From the NCBI RefSeq assembly GCF_002982075.1, contig NZ_PUEJ01000008.1, forward strand, positions 62,001 through 126,000: a stretch of DNA of 64,000 nucleotides. Direction: 5' to 3'. Made by a program: the position numbers and the translations under genes. The notes under the pieces are model-generated. The model had not been told where the DNA came from. It was given only the letters and a program-made list of their open reading frames with translations, and ran no database searches. This DNA is from Labrys okinawensis (GTDB taxonomy: Bacteria > Pseudomonadota > Alphaproteobacteria > Rhizobiales > Labraceae). Of the stretch, positions 35,672 through 43,107 are shown in pieces (the stretch's first letter is position 1; each line of letters opens with the position of its first letter).

Positions 35672-38137
35672 TCAGGGCTCCGGATCGGTGTTGAGTGTGA
35701 TGGAACGGATCGTCGCCGGCAGCGGGCCGTCGGCGATCAGCATGAGTTCGCCTTTGTCGCCCCAACTCGTTTGCGGACGGGCGTCGTAGAAGCCGGTGGC
35801 GAGCGGGGCGGCTGCGCCGAGATCGTCATTGGTATGGCGCAGGGTGATCTCCTCGGCTGTCGCTTCGTCCCGGCCTGCGCGCAGCGAGCCGGTAGAGAGG
35901 AAGTCGATCTTGGCGAAGACGATCTTCTTGCGCCGCCCCAGGCCCGAACCATCGCCGGCCGAGGCGGGGGAGGGCATCAGGCGGGCGCGTGAGAGGTAAG
36001 GCAGGCCAACGGTGATCGTGCTGGCCGGCCGCCCCGAGGCAAGCGAAACGGCGCCGCCGGCGACGATCTGGTCGGTTTCCCGCGCGCCATCCGCCAGGAT
36101 CGCGACGCGCTGGCCCTCGAGGTGGCCAAGTCCGGTGACGCCGGTGGCGGGGGCGCCGCCATACTGCAGAGCACAGTCGAGATACCATGCCTTGTCGGGC
36201 GTAGCGGTCGCCGCCTCGAAGGGCGCCGCCATGCGCTCGATATAGCGTCTGCTCACGCCGCCGATCATGCGCCGGACGATCAGCCACACCTCGTTCCTGC
36301 CTTGGCCGGGCATGGTGGCGCAGCTCTCGACGAAACCGCTGCCGCCCATAAGATGGCGATGCAGGCCAGCCATGGACTGGTCCTTTTCATAAGTGAGGCC
36401 GATCAGTTCGCCTTTGCCGTTGGGCAGCCACACCACGCTGTCGGGCTCCTGGGCATAGGAGAGCTCAGCGATTCCGGCAGCGAACAGGTGATCCGAAAGC
36501 ACGGAGATATCGGGTGTCGCATAGCCGGCTCCGCTGTCGCCCTGGACAAATTCGCGGAGCGCCTTACCGAAGCTGGAGACGAAGACCGTCGAGCTTCCAA
36601 CCTTCACGGGCCGGATCGCTTGCGAGCCATAGGTCGAGGCGAGGGCCTGCCGGAAATTGTTGGCCGAGAAGGGCAGGTTCGGGCTATCGCGTCCCATCGT
36701 GCGGGCTGCGCCGGCCGTGCCAATCAGGAGATCCGCGCCTTCGGCGATCCACTGGATTTCGTTGACATCGGTAAGAGTGAAGGAAATCGCGTCGTCGTCC
36801 TTCACCGGAACGGAGACGGAGAAGTCCAGCTCGCGCCCGTAACCGCCGGTCTTGGTCGCCCAGATGCCGGAGGGTTGGGTGTTGGTGCGGGCATAGACCT
36901 TACGCTGCTCGAAAGTGGCGACATGCGCCGGCCATCCCGGTGTTTTGCCCCAAGCACCGAGACGCCATTGCAAAGTACCTTGCGCAATAGGGAGCGGAGC
37001 ATCATCAAGCTTGGCCTGCACAACAGTGGTCGAGGTGACGGCGGTTATGACGAAGGCGCGATAAACTGCGTTTGTTCCGAGCAGCGCAATGATGCGCCCG
37101 ACGTCGTCCGTCGTGAAACCGGCTCCTGCGTTGATGCCTGTCGTCGACGAGGCTGTGATTGTTATGGCTGGCGCTGTAGCCATGTCTTCGGTGAAGGCTA
37201 GATCACCCACGGTGATGACGGTACCGCCGTTATTGGTTGAGACGTTCAACCTATAGCCGGTATAGGCCGTTGTATTGGTGAATCTGAAATAACGGGTCTC
37301 TCCGGCTGACCAATTGCTTTGCGCGAATTGACTATCAAGTACCGTCCAGTTCGTACCATCGTTTGACCCTTCAAAGGTCCAAGACTTCGGCGCGCGATCA
37401 GTGACAGGGGTAGCAGCCACAAGACCGGCATAAGCCGAAACTGAATACCCGACGACGATCTTCGTGCTGGGAAAAGTGTAGGAGACCCACTCGTTTGAGG
37501 GGGTATTGCTGTGCCAGGCTGTGCCAGAATCACGATCGAAAGCGTTCCACGGCGCACCTAGCCCTGTACTGCCGGCGGCGGCCGTTCCGCTCGGTGCGGT
37601 GTTACTCGTCATCTTCGGGACCGGATTTCCCGTCGCGGAAGGCGTCAGCGTAGTTGCCGTGTCATTCACTGGCAAAAAAGGGCCAAACCGAAAGTTTACG
37701 GTCTCGATCGACCATGACGTGTCGCTCAGCCGCTTCACTCGCCGCGGTTGGTAGCCCTTGTGCGTGATGTCGAGCACGTCGTTGGTTTGGTCGAAATCGA
37801 GCTGGAACAGGTCCGCATCGGCATAGGGATGGGTTACTTCCACGCTGCCGACCCGCCCGCCCAGCGTGTAGACCCTGAATACGCCGGCGTTGAACACCAG
37901 CATATAGGCCTGGCTCGCCGAGAAGATGAAGGGAATGAAGCGGGCGGGGCGGGAGGAATCCTTCACCTCCTGCACGAATTGCGTGCCGGGGCGGCGGGTG
38001 AGGCCGCCCTGGCGCATCACCATGAAGTTCTGGCATTCCTTCAGCCCGGTCTTGAAATGCTCGAGATCGGCGCGGCTGTGCAGCTTGGGAGAAAGCTCGC
38101 CGCGCGAGAAGACCGGCTTGAGTTCATAAGCGCCCAT
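35672..38137 (-). CDS. Tail tubular/nozzle protein (T7 gp12-like) with inserted discoidin-like domain
   Basis: 821 aa. The N-terminus KPVFSRGELSPKLHSRADL and the TRRPGTQFV and FIFSASQAYMLVF strands match T7 gp12-type nozzle proteins of podoviruses. Residues about 190-317 form an F5/8 type C (discoidin) domain: NAFDRDSGTAWHS, WVSYTFPSTKIVVGY, SWTFEGSNDGTNW, YRLNVSTNNGGTVI. That segment has visibly lower GC than its flanks. Its start overlaps the stop of the gp11-like gene by one base (TGATG). The discoidin domain probably binds surface carbohydrate. Confidence 0.85.
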   Translation of the reverse strand: MGAYELKPVFSRGELSPKLHSRADLEHFKTGLKECQNFMVMRQGGLTRRPGTQFVQEVKDSSRPARFIPFIFSASQAYMLVFNAGVFRVYTLGGRVGSVEVTHPYADADLFQLDFDQTNDVLDITHKGYQPRRVKRLSDTSWSIETVNFRFGPFLPVNDTATTLTPSATGNPVPKMTSNTAPSGTAAAGSTGLGAPWNAFDRDSGTAWHSNTPSNEWVSYTFPSTKIVVGYSVSAYAGLVAATPVTDRAPKSWTFEGSNDGTNWTVLDSQFAQSNWSAGETRYFRFTNTTAYTGYRLNVSTNNGGTVITVGDLAFTEDMATAPAITITASSTTGINAGAGFTTDDVGRIIALLGTNAVYRAFVITAVTSTTVVQAKLDDAPLPIAQGTLQWRLGAWGKTPGWPAHVATFEQRKVYARTNTQPSGIWATKTGGYGRELDFSVSVPVKDDDAISFTLTDVNEIQWIAEGADLLIGTAGAARTMGRDSPNLPFSANNFRQALASTYGSQAIRPVKVGSSTVFVSSFGKALREFVQGDSGAGYATPDISVLSDHLFAAGIAELSYAQEPDSVVWLPNGKGELIGLTYEKDQSMAGLHRHLMGGSGFVESCATMPGQGRNEVWLIVRRMIGGVSRRYIERMAAPFEAATATPDKAWYLDCALQYGGAPATGVTGLGHLEGQRVAILADGARETDQIVAGGAVSLASGRPASTITVGLPYLSRARLMPSPASAGDGSGLGRRKKIVFAKIDFLSTGSLRAGRDEATAEEITLRHTNDDLGAAAPLATGFYDARPQTSWGDKGELMLIADGPLPATIRSITLNTDPEP

Positions 38138-38724
38138 CAGGAACGAGCCTCGATCCAGAAATTGTCTTCGGGGTCATCCGGCGTGCCTTCCAGTGCGTCG
38201 ATCGCCTGCGCTTCGGAAAGGGCGACCTGCGTCTTCTGCCCGAGGGATTCGGCATAGGAGGCCTTGCCGGTGACGAAATGCGCCGCCTTCTGCGCCAGGG
38301 CCAGGGCGAGCACATCGGTGAATTGCTGGTCGAACTGGCCGGTATTGTCGACACGCCTGACATAGCGGACGGGGCGCGGGGCCGGCTCGTCGGTGAGGAT
38401 CTGGCTGCCCTCGATCTTGTGCGGAACGGTCTTGCCGCTCTCCGTCCCGTCCGCGGTCAGCGGCATCACGCGCAGGCAGTCCACCGGCAGCTCGTAGGCG
38501 TGGGCCCAACCAAAGGCCGGCGGCGTCGCCGATTCCGGCAGGAGGGTGCGTGCCATCGCGAAATTCCAGGGATGGCGGCGCATCAGGCTCCAGGCCATCG
38601 GCCAGAAATTGCGCCGAAACCAGCGCGCCACGGCCGAATTGTCGTCGATGGAGGCCAGAGGCGCCTCATCGAGATAATCCAGGGCGAGGTTGCAGATCTC
38701 GGTGATGTCGAGATTGACGGACAT
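38137..38724 (-). CDS. Tail tubular/gatekeeper protein (T7 gp11-like)
   Basis: 195 aa: EICNLALDYLDEAPLASIDD, WSLMRRHPWNFAMARTLLP and the helical C-terminal part match podovirus gp11-like head-to-tail adaptors. It joins the portal ring to the nozzle. It sits directly upstream of the gp12-like gene with a one-base overlap. Confidence 0.82.
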   Translation of the reverse strand: MSVNLDITEICNLALDYLDEAPLASIDDNSAVARWFRRNFWPMAWSLMRRHPWNFAMARTLLPESATPPAFGWAHAYELPVDCLRVMPLTADGTESGKTVPHKIEGSQILTDEPAPRPVRYVRRVDNTGQFDQQFTDVLALALAQKAAHFVTGKASYAESLGQKTQVALSEAQAIDALEGTPDDPEDNFWIEARS

Positions 38725-38758
38725 GGGGCCTCCAGGCCGCGAAAAATTGGTCTCGTCG

Positions 38759-38792
38759 GGGCGGCGCGGACGCGAAACATCGCGCGCCGCCC
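38759..38792 (-). terminator. Strong hairpin upstream of the gp11-like gene
   Basis: Perfect 10-bp stem GGGCGGCGCG/CGCGCCGCCC with 14-nt loop; on the minus strand AATTTTTC follows after about 13 bases, then the GGAGG site of the gp11-like gene. Possible terminator or processing site. Confidence 0.5.
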
Positions 38793-38813
38793 GGTCGGAT
38801 CTGAAGCGTGGCC

Positions 38814-39113
38814 TTACCTGAAGGCGTTGGCCTGCTTGTATTCGGCGAGCCGGCGGGTCACGATCTCGATCGGCGTCGCCTCGTCGATCGCGCTGCCGGC
38901 ATCGTCGACGAGCTTGGCCTTGACCGCCTCGGCACGGATGGCGGCATCGACGTCCTCGGCCTCCTTCCGTGCCTCACGCTCATTGGCCTTGTCCGGGACG
39001 AGCTCGAGATGCTCGTCCTCCTCGCGGACCTTGCCGACGAGCTCGACTTCCTCGCCCGCCTCGATGATGCGGCCATCGACATAGGCCTTGGCCTTGACGA
39101 GATAGCGCGCCAT
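38814..39113 (-). CDS. Small head-region protein of unknown function
   Basis: 99 aa from ATG 39113, directly after the cement-protein stop. An N-terminal small beta domain (VKAKAYVDGRIIEAGEEVEL, as in short head-decoration proteins) is followed by an acidic/basic helix rich in Glu, Ala and Lys. Its place between cement protein and gp11-like gene is typical for BPP-1-type phages. Confidence 0.65.
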   Translation of the reverse strand: MARYLVKAKAYVDGRIIEAGEEVELVGKVREEDEHLELVPDKANEREARKEAEDVDAAIRAEAVKAKLVDDAGSAIDEATPIEIVTRRLAEYKQANAFR

Positions 39114-39114
39114 C

Positions 39115-39555
39115 TCAGAAGCCCCCCACATTCAGGCCGGAGGGGTAGTTGACGATCGCCTCGCGGTCGGCGACGAGGCCCGCCGTCACCGTGCCGGCGG
39201 CGAAGGTGCCGGCCACGGTGTACTGCACGCCGAGATAGCGCTGGCGCTGGGCGTCGAGCGAGAGCGCGGGCACCTGCACGCGCAGCCATTCCGAACCGGC
39301 GGTGAGGCTGGCAGCGGGGATGGCCGGCGTCTGTACGATGACGCTGGGAGACGACAGGTCCGCACTGGCCGACGTGATATAGGCGAACTGCACGGAGGTG
39401 CCGCCGGTGAGTGCGGTATTGACGCGGATCACCAGTTCCAGGCTGTCGCCAGGGCCGAGATCGCGGGGCTGGGTGAGGTCGATGGTGTTGGTCGAGACGG
39501 CGCTGGCGGTGATCGCCTGCTTGTCCGACAGCAGAAGTTGCTGGTCCAGGATCAT
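39115..39555 (-). CDS. Bbp16-like capsid cement protein
   Basis: 146 aa from ATG 39555; the longer frame from 39699 lies in a repeat. The sequence (DQQLLLSDKQAITASAVSTNTIDLT, LELVIRVNTALTGGTSVQF, YLGVQYTVAGTF) matches the jelly-roll cement protein Bbp16 of phage BPP-1, which trimerises on the capsid surface. It follows the major capsid gene after a repeat-filled 200-bp gap. Confidence 0.82.
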   Translation of the reverse strand: MILDQQLLLSDKQAITASAVSTNTIDLTQPRDLGPGDSLELVIRVNTALTGGTSVQFAYITSASADLSSPSVIVQTPAIPAASLTAGSEWLRVQVPALSLDAQRQRYLGVQYTVAGTFAAGTVTAGLVADREAIVNYPSGLNVGGF

Positions 39556-39596
39556 GGACTTGGCTCCGATGATGGGAAGGAAAGGGAAGGACGCGT

Positions 39597-39730
39597 GAAG
39601 CGTGGCAATCCCTCCCCGGTTTCGGGGAGGATGGCCCGAAGGCCGGCAGGGGAAGCGTGGCGCTACTCTCCCCCTCCCGTCGCTGCCCTGCAGCGACACC
39701 TTCCCCGCAGCCGGGGAAGGATTGAGCGCC
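39597..39730. repeat. Hairpin-rich repeat between capsid and cement genes
   Basis: CCTCCCCGGTTTCGGGGAGG (hairpin), then GGCCCGAAGGCC, and CCTTCCCCGCAGCCGGGGAAGG (hairpin), the same kind of elements as at 12280-12476 on the chromosome. Such repeats inside a phage structural operon suggest host repeats have invaded the prophage. Confidence 0.6.
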
Positions 39731-39753
39731 TCATTCTGAAAGGCAGGCGGATC

Positions 39754-40755
39754 TCAGACCACGCGGGCCTCGGTGTTGAGAAGCTGGTCGGTCAGGCGCA
39801 CCGGGATGCCGCGGAACGAGAGGAAAGGCTGGCCCTGGGCGTCCGTCACCGTCTGGAAGGCGAGGGTGGACTTTTCCATGGCCTGGATGTCGCCCCAGGT
39901 CTTCACGGCTCGGTTCACATAGAAGGCGGGCTTGCCCATCTTGAGCGAGGGGATCTTGTTGATCGCCCGCACCATCAGGCGGTAGAGGTTGGGCGGCGTC
40001 GCCGACTGCAGGCCGCCGGCGGCCGTGGTGGTGTCGATATTGGCGATGCGCACGGCATAGCGCCAGTCGCGCACGGTCAGCCCGCACTTCCACTGGTATT
40101 TGGTCTGGTAGGCCTGGTAGCGCCCGCCATTGGGGTCGAGGATCGGCGCCGAGGTGGTGACGTCCTGGTGGGTGAGCCCGGCCGTGGTGCCCTTGGGATA
40201 GATGCCGTGGATGGTGTTCGGCCCCCACACCACCAGCCAGATCGAGGTGTTGGAGGCGCCGGTGCCGCCGGCATCGATGACGTTGACGCCGTTGCCGGCG
40301 CTGAGGCTCGAATAGCGCGGCGACAGGCCGGTGATGCGGTCGGGGTTGACGCCCACCGATTCATAGAACAGCGCCTGGGCGAATTGCTGGTTCATCGCCT
40401 CGATGAAGGCGGTGTCCTCGGTCAGGCGGAAGGCGGCGGTGTTGCCGTTGAGATCGGCGAGGTCCTTGTCGATCACTGAATAGGTTTCCAGCATGCCGCA
40501 GACATCGGTGATCTGGGCCGTGGTGCTCTTGGCCGGCGGCACGCCGTAATTGAGGCGCCGCCAGGTCGCCTGCGGCAGGCCGGTGCGGATCGTGGTCTTG
40601 TGCCCGGTGGGCAGGTTGCCCTCGATCCAGGGAATGTCCTGCAGGGGTTCGTTGAGCTGGGACAGGAGCTCGGCCACCACGGCGGGCTTGCCGTTGGGGT
40701 CGAGGCGCTTGGTGACATCCACCAGCGTAGGATAGGAATTGCCGATGACGGCCAT
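39754..40755 (-). CDS. Major capsid protein (Bbp17-like)
   Basis: 333 aa. The sequence (NSYPTLVDVTKRLDPNGK, IPWIEGNLPTGHKTTIRTGLP, VVWGPNTIHGIYPKG, GIPVRLTDQLLNTEARVV) fits the HK97-fold capsid protein of the BPP-1 group. ATG 40755 is preceded by AAGGAAG. It lies between scaffold and cement genes, as in that group. Confidence 0.87.
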   Translation of the reverse strand: MAVIGNSYPTLVDVTKRLDPNGKPAVVAELLSQLNEPLQDIPWIEGNLPTGHKTTIRTGLPQATWRRLNYGVPPAKSTTAQITDVCGMLETYSVIDKDLADLNGNTAAFRLTEDTAFIEAMNQQFAQALFYESVGVNPDRITGLSPRYSSLSAGNGVNVIDAGGTGASNTSIWLVVWGPNTIHGIYPKGTTAGLTHQDVTTSAPILDPNGGRYQAYQTKYQWKCGLTVRDWRYAVRIANIDTTTAAGGLQSATPPNLYRLMVRAINKIPSLKMGKPAFYVNRAVKTWGDIQAMEKSTLAFQTVTDAQGQPFLSFRGIPVRLTDQLLNTEARVV

Positions 40756-40779
40756 GGTCTGCTTCCTTGAAAAAAGGTC

Positions 40780-41595
40780 TCACCGCCGGAACGGATCGAC
40801 CGGATAAAGGGTCTCGGCTGCCGATCTCGACTGAGCCGCCACACCGCCGGTTGCGAACTGGTCTTCCGCGTAGAGCGCCCGGCCCGCCCGCGCCATGGCC
40901 TGGGCCAGAGCGGGGGAGAGCACATAGCCGTCGGGCGACAACAGCCCGTTCGACTTGAGCTCGCCGATCAGCGCCTCGCCGCCGTTCTGGCGGATGAAGC
41001 GATCGGCGAACTCGACATTCTGGCGGAAGGCCTGCGAATTCCTGTCGCCCCAGGCCTTGGTCAGGGCTGCCTGCGCGGCCTCGCCGCGCTCCACGATGGC
41101 CTGCACATAGGTCGATTGCTGCCCGGCCTGGTGCTGCACGAAGCGATCGTGGAGGGACTGGGCCTGCCTCGGCGTGAGGCCGGCCTCATGCGCCCAGCTC
41201 CGATAGGCGCCGGCGCTGTCGCTGTCATAGGCGAAACCCTCGGGCAGGCCCTGGGGCATGCGGAATTCATAGCCTTCGGCCGTCTCGGGCCGGCCGAGCC
41301 TGGCATGGAAGGCCTGCCATTCCTCGGGCCCGGCATCGGCGGCCGGCGGTATGAGGGCCCTGGCCTTGAGCTCGTTGTACTCCGTCTGGAGCCTGTCGGC
41401 GTGACGCGCCGACTCGACCAGGGGATCAAGCGCCTTGTAGCCTTTGCTTTCGACCCATTGCCGGCTTTCTGCATTGCGCAGGCCCGCAAGGAAGTCCGTC
41501 GCGCCGCCGGCCGGCGACCCGTCATTGGCCGGAGGAACGGTGGCGTCTGCCGGGGTTCCCGCCATGGCGGCCCCAGGGTTTGCCGGATCCATCAT
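40780..41595 (-). CDS. Capsid assembly scaffolding protein
   Basis: 271 aa (or one less from ATG 41592). Acidic N-terminus rich in Pro and Ala, a long helical middle (ESARHADRLQTEYNELKARALIP, AYRSWAHEAGLTPRQAQSLHDRFV) and FADRFIRQNGGEALIGELKSNG near the end, as in scaffolding proteins upstream of podovirus capsid genes. It overlaps the Bbp19-like gene by a base. Confidence 0.82.
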   Translation of the reverse strand: MMDPANPGAAMAGTPADATVPPANDGSPAGGATDFLAGLRNAESRQWVESKGYKALDPLVESARHADRLQTEYNELKARALIPPAADAGPEEWQAFHARLGRPETAEGYEFRMPQGLPEGFAYDSDSAGAYRSWAHEAGLTPRQAQSLHDRFVQHQAGQQSTYVQAIVERGEAAQAALTKAWGDRNSQAFRQNVEFADRFIRQNGGEALIGELKSNGLLSPDGYVLSPALAQAMARAGRALYAEDQFATGGVAAQSRSAAETLYPVDPFRR

Positions 41596-41960
41596 CAGAT
41601 GATGCCCTCGTTGGAACTGGCGATGGCCTCGGTGCGCGCGGCTTGCACCAGCGCGGCCTTCTCCTCGTCAGTCAGGTTGAGAAAACGAAAAAGCCGCCCG
41701 AAGGCGGCCCGCTTGCCATCCGAAAACGCGCGGTCGTCGGGTGGGATACCTTCCCCGTTCACCCGGTAGAAGCCGGTGTAGTCGGCGAGGTCGGCGAGGA
41801 CGATCTGCACGTCCTCGTTCCTGATATCGAAGACGTTGTGATAGGCGAGCGCCAGCTTGAGCGCGGCTTCGCCGCCGCGGGCGCGCCGGAACAGCCTGGC
41901 GAGCGCCAGCCAGTTGATCGCAAGGGCGGCGCGCGCGGGGCCGCCGGAGGGATTGGGCAT
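41595..41960 (-). CDS. Bbp19-like phage protein
   Basis: 121 aa from ATG 41960 (GGAAG 6 bp upstream). The core YHNVFDIRNEDVQIVLADLADYTGFYR resembles Bbp19 of phage BPP-1 and relatives, a conserved small protein encoded just before the scaffold gene with unknown role. A strong terminator lies immediately upstream. Confidence 0.72.
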   Translation of the reverse strand: MPNPSGGPARAALAINWLALARLFRRARGGEAALKLALAYHNVFDIRNEDVQIVLADLADYTGFYRVNGEGIPPDDRAFSDGKRAAFGRLFRFLNLTDEEKAALVQAARTEAIASSNEGII

Positions 41961-41983
41961 GCGGGGCTTCCGATTTGGACAAT

Positions 41984-42003
41984 AAAAAACCCGCCGAAGC
42001 GGG
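41984..42003 (-). terminator. Rho-independent terminator between toxin block and head genes
   Basis: CCCGC stem with TTCG tetraloop (41990-42003) followed on the minus strand by TTTTTTATTG, then the ribosome site of the Bbp19-like gene. It separates the VanY/metalloprotease block from the head operon. Confidence 0.88.
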
Positions 42004-42178
42004 GCGGGGTACGAAGACTGACTAGAGGGCGCCGGCAGCCGTGTGCTGGCCGCGATCATGGTTTGGAACTCTCGCTGGTTCCGGTGGCACGTGCGAGCGG
42101 CAAACCTTGCTTGGATTTCCGCGCCTGTGAGGGAGGAGGAATATCGCGGCTAGGCTTGACGTGTGAGCCCCGGGATAG

Positions 42179-42285
42179 CCCCAAACGAAAAGCGCCCGGC
42201 TGTGTGTGCCAGGCGCAATTTCTTATGCTCTTAATATGCCATGAAGGCCAGACTTCGTCAATCCTGTAGTCGGCAAAATTTTTGT
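42179..42285 (-). repeat. Conserved block-end element, copy A (contains terminator hairpin)
   Basis: About 105 bp, roughly 80 percent identical by eye to 49166-49271 and more distantly related to 58285-58392. From low to high coordinates: CCCCAAACGAAAAGC, a 9-bp hairpin GCGCCCGGC/GCCAGGCGC, AATTTCTTATG, ATATGCC, GTCAATC and TGTAGTCGGCAAAA. On the minus strand the hairpin is followed by TTTTCGTTT, so it is a terminator for the block starting at 46236. Confidence 0.75.
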
Positions 42286-42389
42286 TTTTTATCGTCGCGC
42301 TTGAGCTCGACGCTCAGGAAAAGGCCGAGTCGAGAAGGGCTGCGGGCACCCGGTGGCACTGCCAATACGGACTTCGTCCCGTTGGGCTG

Positions 42390-43058
42390 TCACCGCAATT
42401 TTGTAGCTGCATTACACTCAAGTGCCTTGTCGGCGTTGAGCCACCCCGCCTCGACAGACTGCTCAACCAGTTGGGAAGGAGGTTTTGGCATTGAGGGTCT
42501 TGTCGATAGGGCGCCTCGGGCAATGCGTTTTGCCTTGTCCAATGTCATGCCCATACGCCGAAGTACAGCACCCGCAAACATGTTGGCCTCGCGCTCGGGT
42601 CGCCAGTCGTCAAAAGTAACGTCGAAAGCATGGGAACCTAGATGATGACGGCAACGAAAATGACCGATCTCGTGCGCGATCAGAGCGCTGATTTCCCCGT
42701 TATCTGCGATTTCTGGGATATTCTTGAATATGACAACCAAATTTCCATCGTCGATACCCCCCAGGGCATTATTCCCTATTGGAGCAGTTTGCGGAAAAAT
42801 CAAACAATTTTGATCGGAAAAACCAGCTAGATCGCAAATATTGGACAATAAAAATGCTGTATGCTCGTTCGCTGGCTCAACCAAATAACGCTTACTTCCA
42901 TTAGGCATGTGAAATGTTTTTATCGAATCTCCAAAAATTACCAATCGCCTTTCTTCGGCTCTCGCAATAAATGAGAAAAATATTTGTATTGCAGTTAGTA
43001 TAAATATAATTATCAAATTATATTTGAAGTTCTTGCATACTTTGTTCGATTCTTTCAT
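42390..43058 (-). CDS. Exported M48-like zinc metalloprotease homologue in the immunity-gene position
   Basis: 222 aa from ATG 43058. Signal peptide or anchor at about 12-32 (NLIIIFILTAIQIFFSFIARA), mature part with the zinc motif AHEIGHFRCRHH (HExxH) and a downstream Glu in REANMFAG, as in M48-type gluzincins. A Cys pair (NICD..QNCL) may be oxidised. It starts 50 bp after the stop of the VanY-tailed protein, where a polymorphic toxin would have its immunity gene. It may be an immunity or processing protein, or a second effector. Strongly AT-rich compared with the phage. Confidence 0.7.
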   Translation of the reverse strand: MKESNKVCKNFKYNLIIIFILTAIQIFFSFIARAEERRLVIFGDSIKTFHMPNGSKRYLVEPANEHTAFLLSNICDLAGFSDQNCLIFPQTAPIGNNALGGIDDGNLVVIFKNIPEIADNGEISALIAHEIGHFRCRHHLGSHAFDVTFDDWRPEREANMFAGAVLRRMGMTLDKAKRIARGALSTRPSMPKPPSQLVEQSVEAGWLNADKALECNAATKLR

Positions 43059-43107
43059 TATATTGCTATAATCGTGCAAGAAGACGGCTTTCCGAAGAAA
43101 ATTTCGT

